Positions 53,062-62,049 of a stretch of 64,000 bases of DNA are shown piece after piece. The notes under the pieces were generated by a model. It ran no database searches, was not told the origin of the DNA, and was given only the letters and a program-made list of their open reading frames with translations. The position numbers and the translations under genes are program-made. The DNA comes from Bacteroidales bacterium (GTDB taxonomy: Bacteria; Bacteroidota; Bacteroidia; Bacteroidales; Prolixibacteraceae). Position 1 is the stretch's first letter. Each line of letters starts with the position of its first letter. The stretch spans positions 45,976-109,975 of the forward strand of contig JAAYDJ010000010.1 of NCBI GenBank assembly GCA_012729335.1, in the 5' to 3' direction.

Positions 53062-54186
53062 TTAACCGAGGTGATAGCCTTTGCTGGTAAGTTCGGTATG
53101 GAGATACCTTACATACTCCTCCTCATTGAGCGGATAGTCCCAGCACCCCATGCTGTGGTAGATGTTCCCTCCGAAACCCGATTTAAATTTGTAAAGGCCG
53201 TAAAGGGGATGGGAGGGATCGGGATTGGGAGCCACCCCGAACATATCATAGCCGGTGCAGCCCCTTTCCCTGGATATTCTGATGGCCTCCCACTGAAGGG
53301 CGTATGTGGCCATTTTGTTCCGGCCGGCGTCGGAAGAAGCGCCGTAGAGATAGCACCCGCGGTTTCCGGAAAGGATCAGGAACAGGGCGGCCAGGGGGGT
53401 ATGCCCCTCTTCAGCGATGAGCAGGTGGACTTCGGCCGGTGAACTGGTGCTTTCTGCCCGGGCCTTGAGGATCGCTTCGAAATACTTCACGTCGTTCAAT
53501 GTCAGGCGGTTTCGAATGGCTGTTTCCCGGTATAGCTCATACCAGGTATCTATACTCTCCAGTCCGGCCGACCTGACACTGACCCCTTTTCTGAAGGCCA
53601 GTCCGATATTGTAACGGGTTTTGGGTTTCATCCTGTGCAGGATGGTTTCCAGTTCCGGTTTCAGATCGATGAATATCGTATTTGCTGGCAGGATATTGAA
53701 ATGGGCCTTACGGAAGTTCTTCCGGATGGTGTTGAAATTGAAGCGCAGTTCGCTGAAACCCCTTTGCGGTTCACCCAGCCAGAAGCCTCTGTCGTCATAT
53801 CTTTCTTCTTCCCTGGCCCACCAGGACTCCCAGAAGAGGTCATACCTGACCGCGATGCAATGGGCGGGCAGGAAGGAGCGGAGCGATTCGGTAAGTTCCT
53901 CAAGGAAGGGACCCTGGGCCTCTTCGCCGGGTTCCAGTTCAGGGCCGTAGGGCACATACGCCAGGGAATGGCCGTTCCCCAGTGGCATGATCAGCACCAA
54001 CAGATCGGAATGGATGTGCCCGCTCAACGGGGAACCAGTGAACAATCCCGAACGGTCCGACCTGAAGTCGATGGCCAGGGAGGTGAGTCCCAACTGGTTT
54101 TTCACATCGGACCAGAAAGCAGTCTGCTGGAGGATGGGGGTACGGTACAACTCCCGCGTCTCCTTACGCATAATTTGGCTAAGCAT
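53062..54186 (-). CDS. FemAB/FemX-like aminoacyl-transferase family protein
   Basis: The 374-residue product resembles FemAB-type GNAT-fold proteins, which add amino acids from aminoacyl-tRNA to peptidoglycan precursors or catalyse related acylations. Supporting segments are TPILQQTAFWSDVKNQLG near the N-terminus, MKPKTRYNIGLAFRKGVSV near residue 193, and the C-terminal GYDMFGVAPNPDPSHPLYGLYKFKSGFGG, the usual FemAB ending. The start at 54186 lies close behind a good promoter; the ATG at 54171 would leave a more normal leader. It is the first gene of a possible unit with the two giant genes. Confidence 0.85.
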   Translation of the reverse strand: MLSQIMRKETRELYRTPILQQTAFWSDVKNQLGLTSLAIDFRSDRSGLFTGSPLSGHIHSDLLVLIMPLGNGHSLAYVPYGPELEPGEEAQGPFLEELTESLRSFLPAHCIAVRYDLFWESWWAREEERYDDRGFWLGEPQRGFSELRFNFNTIRKNFRKAHFNILPANTIFIDLKPELETILHRMKPKTRYNIGLAFRKGVSVRSAGLESIDTWYELYRETAIRNRLTLNDVKYFEAILKARAESTSSPAEVHLLIAEEGHTPLAALFLILSGNRGCYLYGASSDAGRNKMATYALQWEAIRISRERGCTGYDMFGVAPNPDPSHPLYGLYKFKSGFGGNIYHSMGCWDYPLNEEEYVRYLHTELTSKGYHLG

Positions 54187-54200
54187 GACTCAAAAAACTG

Positions 54201-54233
54201 CAAAGGTACCCTTTTATTTACTGAAATACAAAA
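54201..54233 (-). promoter_or_regulatory. putative promoter of the FemAB-like gene
   Basis: On the minus strand TTTTG (54229-54233) and TACCTTTG (54201-54208) are 20 nt apart, matching the Bacteroidota -33/-7 pattern, and end 15 nt before the ATG at 54186. Confidence 0.7.
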
Positions 54234-54431
54234 TGTTAATCCTGGCTCAATTCCCCGGGGATGTCCTGGCCTGGCTGCCAGCCGGACATGTGACTGAAGC
54301 GAGGATGCAACTGCCGGGGATGCGTTCGTGGAACGGATATGTTTTCCCTGCAGGGCAACAGATTACGTTCACTCTGGAAATGCATCAGCTCCTGTTGGGA
54401 ACGGAGAGGGTTGCAGATCCAGGGCGTTCCG

Positions 54432-55388
54432 TCAGGGGCGGATCACATTCTGCGGTTGACCGGCCAGGAAGGCGCGGAGGTTATCGACGGCGATGGTAAT
54501 CAGGCGGGTACGGGCTTCGAGGGTAGCCCATGCCATGTGGGGGGTGATAAAGCAGTTACGGGCGGTAAGCAGGGGGTTGCCCGGAAGGGCCGGTTCCGTG
54601 GTGAGCACGTCAAGGCCGGCGCCGGCGATGATTCCTTTGTTGAGGGCATCGGCCAGGTCGGCTTCATGGACCAGGGGCCCTCTCCCGGTGTTGATGAGGA
54701 AAGCCGAAGGTTTCATGCCCGAGAGAAATCCGTGGTTGACGAACTCCCTGTTTTCATGGGAAAGCGGACAGTTGATGCTGACAAAGTCGCTTTCACGGGT
54801 GAGTTGTTCCAGGTTCACCTGTGTAGCCCAGGACGGGGCATCTTTAACATGGCTTCTGTTGTGAAAAAGCACCCGCATCCCGAAGGCATGTCCCAGCCTG
54901 CCGACGTGGCGGCCAATTTGGCCAAAACCAATGATGCCCAGCGTCTTTCCCGCAATTTCGCACTGTGGCGTACTCTGATAGCTGAAATCGGGGTGGCCGG
55001 TCCATTTGCCGTTTCGCACCTCGGTGGCATGCAGTTCCACCCGGTTGGTGAAATTGAGGATGTGGGCGAAGACCATCTGCGCCACGGAAGCCGTACTGTA
55101 GGCGGGGATGTTGGTGACCACTATGCCGGCATCCGCGGCTGCCCCGATGTCGACCACATTGTAGCCCGTGGCCAGCACCCCGATGTAACGCAATCCGGGG
55201 ATCTGCGACAGAACCTCCCGCGTCAGGAGCACTTTGTTGGTGAAAACCACTTCCGCCCCCGCAGCACGTGCCACCGTCTCCTCCGGAACCGTCCGGTCAT
55301 AAACAGTCAGATGGCCCAGTTGCGCCAGTCCATCCCATGTCAGATCCCCGGGATTGAGGGTATATCCGTCCAGTACAACAATTTCCAT
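54432..55388 (-). CDS. D-2-hydroxyacid (glycerate-type) dehydrogenase
   Basis: The 318-residue NAD-dependent enzyme has LRYIGVLATGYNVVDI (about 66-81), the Rossmann motif LGIIGFGQIGRHVGRLG (about 149-165), INTGRGPLVHEADLADALN with the catalytic Arg, the Glu in GLDVLTTEPALPGNPLL and the catalytic His in FITPHMAWAT (near 287). This is the glycerate/hydroxypyruvate reductase branch; phosphoglycerate and lactate dehydrogenases are longer or differ in the C-terminal pattern. It is a single gene, and the 245-nt gap to the FemAB gene holds no recognisable gene. Confidence 0.93.
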   Translation of the reverse strand: MEIVVLDGYTLNPGDLTWDGLAQLGHLTVYDRTVPEETVARAAGAEVVFTNKVLLTREVLSQIPGLRYIGVLATGYNVVDIGAAADAGIVVTNIPAYSTASVAQMVFAHILNFTNRVELHATEVRNGKWTGHPDFSYQSTPQCEIAGKTLGIIGFGQIGRHVGRLGHAFGMRVLFHNRSHVKDAPSWATQVNLEQLTRESDFVSINCPLSHENREFVNHGFLSGMKPSAFLINTGRGPLVHEADLADALNKGIIAGAGLDVLTTEPALPGNPLLTARNCFITPHMAWATLEARTRLITIAVDNLRAFLAGQPQNVIRP

Positions 55389-55414
55389 ATGAGTGTCCGT
55401 GATGAGTAAAACGC

Positions 55415-55422
55415 CAAAACTA
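55415..55422 (-). promoter_or_regulatory. putative -7 box for the hydroxyacid dehydrogenase
   Basis: On the minus strand TAGTTTTG matches TAnnTTTG, 26 nt before the ATG. Confidence 0.5.
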
Positions 55423-55535
55423 CATTTTTATCTATAATATCGGTTTATGAGCGTCTCCGGAATGGCAATAAATTGAAGCGAATCATAAAAGCTGTAAATT
55501 AGGGACGCGGAAATTCCAACTAAAAACTCCGGCTA

Positions 55536-58500
55536 ATGAGAATCCTGGTACGTTTTACAATAAGCGTTCATCTGCTTTTTCTTTTATTATTTTTCCCGTT
55601 CACGGGGGATGCGGGAGTTCCGGGCCCCAGGACCCCTGAACAAAAAGTTCTGAAAAAGCTGGAAAAATGGGTCTCTCCCTTTCCGGAGTGGAAGCATACG
55701 GGGCGTTTTGTCCCAGATTCTGTATCGCTCCACACGGGTGCAAAACGGTTGGAGGTTTTCTTTACACCGGCGCTTTCCCATATTCCTGTCAGGGAGGAGC
55801 ATTTAACCCTGCTGCGCCGGTCGCTCACTGATCTTCTGGGAAGGAAGTACCGGGGTTATACGGTGGAGATGTATGCCGGAAGCCGGAGGGTGGAAGATCT
55901 GGTACCCAATTTTTATAGGGAATCGCTTGCGCGTGACGTGTCGCGGCAAAAGAAGGAGGGGAAGGAGATGCGGATCCCGTTGGTGCGCAAGGCCGGTGGG
56001 CGCCCCCCGGAAGCGGGACTTTACAACAATAACATTGCCTTGTGGAGCAGTCACGGGTGGTATTACGAGTCGAAGCTCGACCGGTGGGAGTGGCAGCGCG
56101 CGCGGCTCTTCGGCACGGTGGAGGATGTCTATACCAAAGGGTATGTGATCCCTTTCCTGGTGCCGATGCTGGAAAACAGCGGGGCTACCGTTTTGCTCCC
56201 TGTCGAGCGGGACTGGCAACCCCGGGAGGTCATCGCAGACAACGATGCCGGAGCCGTAAAACGTGGAAATCATGATGCCTTCATTCAGAAAGGAGGAATT
56301 ATTCTTCCACAGGACAGGGAGGCGAGGGTAATTCCGGAAGGTTTTATGTTAGTTGATACCCTCTTCCCCGGGCAGAATCCTTTTCAGATGGGAACTTCGC
56401 TGCTCTATGGGGCCATCCCCGCAAGCCGCGACGAGGTTTTCTTTTATGGCTCGCCGGAACCTGGCGAATATGCGGTTTACCTGTCTTGGCAGCGTTTCCC
56501 GGAGAGTTGTCAGGAGGTGGGCGTGACTGTCCATTACGATGGAGGCAGCGATACCCTGCAGGTGAACCAGCGGATCGGGGGAGGTACCTGGGTGTACCTG
56601 GGCACTTATCTTTTCGGAGGTGACAGGGGGCGCGGTACTGATCCGGAGTTTGCTGCCTCCGGAAGCATTCTGGACACAAGCGGTTCCGGCGGCAATAAGG
56701 ATGCCGGATCTCCGATTCCTTCAGGAGAAAAGACGGATTTCGAGGGGGTATCCGTAAGCCTTTCCGGGAAACCCGGCGAGGTGATATCGGTCGATGCGGT
56801 CCGTTTTGGCGGAGGCATGGGCAGTGTGGCCCGGCGCCCGGCCGATGCCGTGATCCCCAACCAGAAGTCTTTGAGTGATGGAAGCGCTCCATCGGGGGAG
56901 GTGGCTGCCATGGATCCCGCCCAATTTTCCTGGAAGACCAGCGGCAAGTCGAGGTACCGGGAGGGGGCACGCTATTACCTGCAGTATGCAGGATTCCCCG
57001 ATACACTGGTATACAGCCTTAACGAGGGTAAAAACGATTACAACGACGATTATATGTCGCGGGGAGAGTGGGTCAACTACCTCATGGGAAATCCGTCCGG
57101 TCCCACCCATCACAGGAGTGCCGAAGGTCTGGGGATTCCCGTGGACCTGGCCTTTGCCTTTCATACCGACGCGGGGATCACTCCCGGTGATTCGGTGATA
57201 GGAACCCTGGGGATTTACAGCACCTGGGCCGACCAGGGGGTCTTTCCTGACGGGAGTTCCCGGATGACCAGCCGTGACCTGACCGACCTGATCCAGACCC
57301 AGATTGTGGAGGATGTGAGGGCTTTGTACAAACCTGACTGGACCCGCAGGGCCTTGTGGGACCGCCAGTATTCCGAGGCATGGCGCCCTAATGTACCGGT
57401 GATGCTGCTGGAACTGCTCTCACACCAGAACCTGGCCGACATGCGCTATGGCCTCGATCCGCGTTTTCGCTTTGACGTCAGCCGTGCCATTTATAAGGGA
57501 ATGCTTCGCTTTCAGGCTGTCCGCGAGGGGAGGCCTTATGTGGTCCAACCCTTGCCGGTTTCCCATTTCGCCCTCCGCCATAAGGATGGGGGAATGCTGG
57601 AACTCTCCTGGGAACCGGTAGCCGACCCTCTGGAGCCTGAAGCCATTCCCACGGGGTATAAGGTGTACCGCCGTTCCGGAGACAGAGGATGGGACCAGGG
57701 TGTGAGGGTGTCCCGGCCATCCCTCACTCTCCCCCTTCCGGCCGGAGATACCTCCTGTGATTTTAAAGTGACCGCCCTGAATGGCGGCGGGGAGAGCTTC
57801 CCGGGAGAAATTCTCTCAGCAGGTTTCGTAGAAAACTCCAAAGGGACGGTGTTGATCGTCAATGCGTTTGACCGGGTTTGCGGTCCTGCGGTTTTCGATT
57901 CCCCCGAAAGGGCAGGTATCGAATGGTGGCACGACCGGGGGGTTCCCTGGTTGCGCGAAACCACCTTTATCGGCGACCAGTATGATTTTAACCGCAAAAA
58001 ACCATGGACCGACGACGATAATCCCGGCTGGGGTAGCAGTTTTACCGATATGGAAGATCTCCTTTTTCCCGGGAACAGTTTTGATTTCCCGCGGATCCAC
58101 GGGAAAGCCTTTAACAAGGCAGGCTACAGCTATGTGTCGGTGAGCGACGAGGTGTTCGCCCGGGAAGATTTTGACGCTTCCGGGTATGCGGCCGTCGACA
58201 TTCTGCTGGGGGAGGAAAAATCCACCCTGTCGCTGAAGGATCCCGCCGTGACTGACTTTACCATTTATACTCCCGGGTTTATGCGGAAGATCAGCGAGAT
58301 TGCCGGAGCCGGCGGGAATATCCTGGTCACGGGTGCCTATCCCGGAACCGAATTGATGGAGAGCGGGGATTCTCTTGCCCTCCGTTTTGCCTATGAAAAG
58401 CTCCATTTCCAACCCCGGACCGGCCATGCTTCCCGGACCGGCCATTTCTATCCGACCGACTACGGAAAGGAGTGGTTTACTGTCCGGGGTAAATTCAACA

Positions 58501-58730
58501 CCGGGTACTCCCCGGAAATCTACGGGGTGGAATCGCCCGATGGGATTGAACCGGCCGGGAAAGGGGCCTTTACCGCTTTCCGCTACGGGGATAACCACAT
58601 CAGTGCCGGCGTGGCCTGGAAAGGCCCATACCGTACCCTGGTGCTGGGATTCCCGCTCGAAACCTTAGAGGATGAGGAGACACGCGTCACGCTGGTGAAA
58701 CAGATCATGGATTTTTTTGGATCACATTGA
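55536..58730 (+). CDS. secreted amidase-like protein with golvesin-like insertion and Fn3-like domain
   Basis: The 1064-residue product has a signal peptide (about 6-26). It appears to contain an N-acetylmuramoyl-L-alanine amidase fold split by a long insertion: LYNNNIALWSSHGWYYES near residue 170 and LAFAFHTDAG plus VPVMLLELLSHQNLADM near 540 and 625 would supply the zinc His and Glu residues. Between them, about 300-425, is a golvesin/xanthan-lyase-type beta domain (PGEYAVYLSWQ; VTVHYDGGSDTLQVNQR). An Fn3-like segment (about 690-770) and a flavodoxin-like end (ILVTGAYPGTEL) follow. Relatives are often labelled xanthan lyase. Function in cell-wall or glycan turnover is inferred. Confidence 0.78.
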   Translation: MRILVRFTISVHLLFLLLFFPFTGDAGVPGPRTPEQKVLKKLEKWVSPFPEWKHTGRFVPDSVSLHTGAKRLEVFFTPALSHIPVREEHLTLLRRSLTDLLGRKYRGYTVEMYAGSRRVEDLVPNFYRESLARDVSRQKKEGKEMRIPLVRKAGGRPPEAGLYNNNIALWSSHGWYYESKLDRWEWQRARLFGTVEDVYTKGYVIPFLVPMLENSGATVLLPVERDWQPREVIADNDAGAVKRGNHDAFIQKGGIILPQDREARVIPEGFMLVDTLFPGQNPFQMGTSLLYGAIPASRDEVFFYGSPEPGEYAVYLSWQRFPESCQEVGVTVHYDGGSDTLQVNQRIGGGTWVYLGTYLFGGDRGRGTDPEFAASGSILDTSGSGGNKDAGSPIPSGEKTDFEGVSVSLSGKPGEVISVDAVRFGGGMGSVARRPADAVIPNQKSLSDGSAPSGEVAAMDPAQFSWKTSGKSRYREGARYYLQYAGFPDTLVYSLNEGKNDYNDDYMSRGEWVNYLMGNPSGPTHHRSAEGLGIPVDLAFAFHTDAGITPGDSVIGTLGIYSTWADQGVFPDGSSRMTSRDLTDLIQTQIVEDVRALYKPDWTRRALWDRQYSEAWRPNVPVMLLELLSHQNLADMRYGLDPRFRFDVSRAIYKGMLRFQAVREGRPYVVQPLPVSHFALRHKDGGMLELSWEPVADPLEPEAIPTGYKVYRRSGDRGWDQGVRVSRPSLTLPLPAGDTSCDFKVTALNGGGESFPGEILSAGFVENSKGTVLIVNAFDRVCGPAVFDSPERAGIEWWHDRGVPWLRETTFIGDQYDFNRKKPWTDDDNPGWGSSFTDMEDLLFPGNSFDFPRIHGKAFNKAGYSYVSVSDEVFAREDFDASGYAAVDILLGEEKSTLSLKDPAVTDFTIYTPGFMRKISEIAGAGGNILVTGAYPGTELMESGDSLALRFAYEKLHFQPRTGHASRTGHFYPTDYGKEWFTVRGKFNTGYSPEIYGVESPDGIEPAGKGAFTAFRYGDNHISAGVAWKGPYRTLVLGFPLETLEDEETRVTLVKQIMDFFGSH

Positions 58731-58844
58731 CCCTGAAAGTGGACGCAGTGGAGGATGCTTTAAATCAGGTTGGTTATGCAGGGCAGATCCGATGGCTTGG
58801 GAAACAGATGAAAGAGCTTGTACAGTTAATTTAAGAGGATTGAT

Positions 58845-59627
58845 ATGAATAGTCGTTTGAACCCAGTTCTCCTTCTCTTCCTCCTGGTTCCGGGGACCTC
58901 ACTGTCTGGCTTCGGTCAGTCCGGATCCCCGTTTCATCATGCCTTAAAGGATAGCGAGGGGGCGATCATCCGCACCGATACCACGCAGAAAACGGTGAGC
59001 CTGGTTTTTTCAGCCGACGAATTCGGGGAGGGGGCGGTCAAAATCCTGGATGTGCTTCGGGATCAGAAGGTGCCGGCTGCTTTTTTCCTTACCGGTAATT
59101 TCCTGCGGAATCCCAGGTTCCGCGAGGTGATTGAACGCATGAGGCAGGAGGGCCATTATCTGGGGCCCCATTCCGACAGGCATTTGCTCTACAATGCCTG
59201 GGAGAAACGGGATTCCCTGCTGGTGACCCGTCGGGAGTTCCGGCGCGACCTGCGGATGAACCTGCGGGAGCTGCAAAAAGCGGGAATCCCCCGCCGGAAA
59301 GTCCCTTATTTCCTTCCCCCTTATGAGTGGTATAATTCCAAGATTTGCCGATGGACGGAGGAAATGGGTCTATGGGTCCTCAATTTCACTCCCGGCACGG
59401 GCACCAATGCCGACTATACCACCCCTGACATGGCCTCCTACAAAAGTTCGCCACAGCTGATGGAGCGGCTTCTGCGCTTTGAGGAGACCCATCCCCTGGG
59501 ATTGCGGGGGGCCATCCTGCTCATTCATCTGGGGACCCATCCCGACCGGACCGACAAGTTCTACGACCGGCTTGACGACCTCATTCAGGAGCTGAAGGCA
59601 AGGGGGTACAGGATGGAACGGTTTTGA
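58845..59627 (+). CDS. NodB-like polysaccharide deacetylase family protein
   Basis: The 260-residue product has a signal peptide (about 5-24) and a NodB homology domain: VSLVFSADEFGEGAVKIL (motif 1, about 49-66), KVPAAFFLTGNFLRNPRF, and the metal-binding HSDRH (about 109-113, H-x-x-x-H). It then has YFLPPYEWYN and ILLIHLGTHPDRTDKFY. Motif 1 reads SADEF where classic enzymes have TFDDG, so catalysis may differ. It follows the amidase-like gene by 114 nt, which suggests a shared cell-envelope or glycan role. Confidence 0.88.
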   Translation: MNSRLNPVLLLFLLVPGTSLSGFGQSGSPFHHALKDSEGAIIRTDTTQKTVSLVFSADEFGEGAVKILDVLRDQKVPAAFFLTGNFLRNPRFREVIERMRQEGHYLGPHSDRHLLYNAWEKRDSLLVTRREFRRDLRMNLRELQKAGIPRRKVPYFLPPYEWYNSKICRWTEEMGLWVLNFTPGTGTNADYTTPDMASYKSSPQLMERLLRFEETHPLGLRGAILLIHLGTHPDRTDKFYDRLDDLIQELKARGYRMERF

Positions 59628-59705
59628 TGCCGGGGGCAGGGCCTTGCTTCCGGCCAGGCAGGTCAGGGGCAAGGTCCGGAGTTGGCGCAACATTGCGGCA
59701 GATAG

Positions 59706-59796
59706 AGGTCAGGAACAAGAGGCTTCGCCCAGGTTAAGGTGAAGGTAAGGCAGTGATGGAGGTCAAGGTCGGGATCAAGGATAAGGTTATGGTTGA
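59706..59796. repeat. degenerate AAGGTN-type short repeats
   Basis: Between the deacetylase and rsgA, AAGGTY/AGGTCA/AAGGAT-like hexamers recur about a dozen times with interruptions (AGGTTAAGGTGAAGGTAAGG, GGTCAAGGTCGGGATCAAGG). They are imperfect and low-complexity. Confidence 0.6.
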
Positions 59797-59811
59797 TCAA
59801 ATTACAAAGAA

Positions 59812-60882
59812 ATGAAACTGGAAGATTTCGGATATAATGAGCAGGTTGAAAAACGAAGGGACGATCATCACCTGAAGGATTTTGACATCGGCAGGGTAGT
59901 GGCGGAACATAAGGAAAGGTATACCGTCATCACTGAAAAGGGGGAATATGATGCCGAAATAACCGGCAATCTGAGGTTTTCAGCAAGAGGGCGCGAGGAT
60001 TTTCCTGCCGTGGGGGATTGGGTGGCGCTGACCCTCTATGACCCTGATTTTGCCGTGATTCACGCCGTTATCCCCCGCTTCTCCCTCCTTTCCCGACAGG
60101 CAATCGGTCAATTCGGAGAGGTTCAGGTCATCGCCGCCAATATCGATTATGCCTTCCTGGTCCAGGCCGCGGACCGGGATTTTAACCTCAACAGGCTTGA
60201 AAGATACCTGACCATATGCTATTCCTCAAAGGTAGCTCCGGTGATCCTGTTGACAAAGACGGATCTCATCCCGGGAACTTCCCTGGACAAGATGATGGAG
60301 CAGATCCGTGAGCGAATAAAAGATGTACCGGTTTATGCCATCAGCAATGAGACGCAGGAGGGATACGAAACCTTAAACGGGGTGTTTCAAAAGGGCAAAA
60401 CCTGTTGCATGCTGGGATCTTCGGGAGTTGGTAAATCGACCTTGCTGAACAATCTTTCCGGAAGGCACCTGATGGAAACCGGTGCCATCAGTCAAAGTAC
60501 CGGCAAAGGCCGGCACATTACCAGTCACAGGGAGCTGACCATTCTGGAAAACGGAGGAATCCTCATTGATAATCCGGGCATGCGGGAAGTGGGGATTGTG
60601 GATCCGTCAGAAGGACTGGAAACCACCTTCGATATCATTTACCATCTTTCGCAGGGATGTAAATACAAGGATTGTACGCATAACCGGGAGGAGGGATGTG
60701 CCGTACTGGAAGCCGTTGAGAAGGGCATGCTGGACAGGGCTTTGCTGGAAAATTTCCACAAGATGCAACGGGAAAGGAGTTATTTTGAAACTTCCGTTTT
60801 TGAGAAGAGGAAAAAGGAGAAGATTTTCGGCAAGATCCTCAAGGATTACCAGGACAGGGATATCAAAGGAAAAGGGCGCTGA
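59812..60882 (+). CDS. rsgA: ribosome small-subunit-dependent GTPase RsgA
   Basis: RsgA is a circularly permuted GTPase that helps mature the 30S subunit. The 356-residue product has an N-terminal OB domain (about 20-110; RYTVITEKGEYDAEITG) and the permuted GTPase motifs: LTKTDLI (G4), GSSGVGKSTLLNNL (G1, about 203-216), the switch region STGKGRHITSHRE and DNPGMREVG (G3). The zinc-finger end carries CKYKDCTHNREEGC. Length is normal. Confidence 0.96.
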   Translation: MKLEDFGYNEQVEKRRDDHHLKDFDIGRVVAEHKERYTVITEKGEYDAEITGNLRFSARGREDFPAVGDWVALTLYDPDFAVIHAVIPRFSLLSRQAIGQFGEVQVIAANIDYAFLVQAADRDFNLNRLERYLTICYSSKVAPVILLTKTDLIPGTSLDKMMEQIRERIKDVPVYAISNETQEGYETLNGVFQKGKTCCMLGSSGVGKSTLLNNLSGRHLMETGAISQSTGKGRHITSHRELTILENGGILIDNPGMREVGIVDPSEGLETTFDIIYHLSQGCKYKDCTHNREEGCAVLEAVEKGMLDRALLENFHKMQRERSYFETSVFEKRKKEKIFGKILKDYQDRDIKGKGR

Positions 60883-60999
60883 TGAAAGGCTGAAATATCC
60901 CGACATCAGAAGTGCCCTGACCTGAGTGATAAGCCACTGGAGTATGGCATCTGTTTACAGTACGAATCCTCAGAGTGAAACAAATTAAACACAGGATCA

Positions 61000-62049
61000 A
61001 TGGTCATGCGAGAGGTAACACGGAGATATCTGCCTGATTTCGGCCAGTTGCTGAAGGTGCTTCGAAGGGAGAAGGCCGGCCGGCCGGTGTTGTTTGAGTA
61101 TTTCACCAACAATGGATTGAATGCCCTGCTGGCCGGAAGGCCGGGATTTGTGCCTTCCACGCGGGATGAGCTTTTCCGGATGACCATTGATGCCTTTCAT
61201 CATGCCGGATATGACCATGTCACCATTCCGGCGCGGTTTTTCAGGAGCCTGAAGTTCGAAACGGCAGCCCATGAAAAGAAAGCCTCCCTGTCCCAGAATG
61301 CCGGAGCGGTGATCACCTGTGAGGAGGAGTTCCGCAGGTATCCCTGGCCCGATGCAGAAGAGGGGGATTACGCTGTTTTTGACCTGTATGCTGCCATGCT
61401 TCCTGCCGGAATGAAGTTCATCACGCCGGGGCCGGGCGGAGTGCTCGAAAATGTGACTGACCTGGTAGGATTCGAGCGGCTTTGTTATATGATTTATGAG
61501 GAGCCGGAACTGGCTGCGGAGATTTTTAATGCCGTGGGCAGCCGCCTGCTGCAATATTATGAGATCTGCTCCTCCTTTGAGAGCGTCGGGGCGGTGATCG
61601 TCAACGACGACTGGGGATTCAAGACCCAGACCATTTTTGATCCTGACCATATGCGGGAGCTTGTTTTCCCATGGCACCGCAAAATCGTGGCGGCGGTCCA
61701 TGCACGGCATAAGCCCGCTATCCTTCACTCCTGCGGAAATATCTACGGCATGCTGGAGGAGATCATAAACGACCTGGGCTACGATGCCAAGCACTCCTAT
61801 GAAGATGTGATCCTTCCCGTGGAGGAAGCCTGGCTGCAGTGGGGCGACCGGATCGCTATCCTGGGTGGCATCGACATGGATTTTCTGGCCACACGGACAC
61901 CGGAGGAGGTGGCCGCCAGGGCTGCCCGGCTGCTGAAACTGACCGGATCAAAAGGATACGCCCTGGGATCGGGGAACAGCATCCCGCCTTTCATTCCTGT
62001 GGAAAACTACCTGGCCATGATCAACGCAGTAAACGATCTGGAATCCTGA
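61000..62049 (+). CDS. uroporphyrinogen decarboxylase (UroD)-like protein
   Basis: The 349-residue product has a UroD-fold (TIM barrel): TNNGLNALLAGRPGFVP near the start, DDWGFKTQTIFDPDHMRELVFPWHRK near residue 205, and HSCGNIYGMLEEIINDLG near 247 with the zinc-type His-x-Cys, then GGIDMDFLATRTPEEV. This resembles MtaA/CmuA-type methyltransferase relatives, which act on methylated corrinoids or cofactors, more than heme-pathway HemE. No corrinoid protein or methyltransferase gene adjoins. Two ATGs (61000, 61006) are possible. The last codons fall inside a 7-bp repeat. Confidence 0.85.
   Translation: MVMREVTRRYLPDFGQLLKVLRREKAGRPVLFEYFTNNGLNALLAGRPGFVPSTRDELFRMTIDAFHHAGYDHVTIPARFFRSLKFETAAHEKKASLSQNAGAVITCEEEFRRYPWPDAEEGDYAVFDLYAAMLPAGMKFITPGPGGVLENVTDLVGFERLCYMIYEEPELAAEIFNAVGSRLLQYYEICSSFESVGAVIVNDDWGFKTQTIFDPDHMRELVFPWHRKIVAAVHARHKPAILHSCGNIYGMLEEIINDLGYDAKHSYEDVILPVEEAWLQWGDRIAILGGIDMDFLATRTPEEVAARAARLLKLTGSKGYALGSGNSIPPFIPVENYLAMINAVNDLES

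Noticed and set aside
54233..54499. Plus-strand frame of 89 codons between the FemAB-like and dehydrogenase genes
   Set aside because: It runs into the dehydrogenase gene on the other strand, and the translation lacks recognisable features; considered intergenic.
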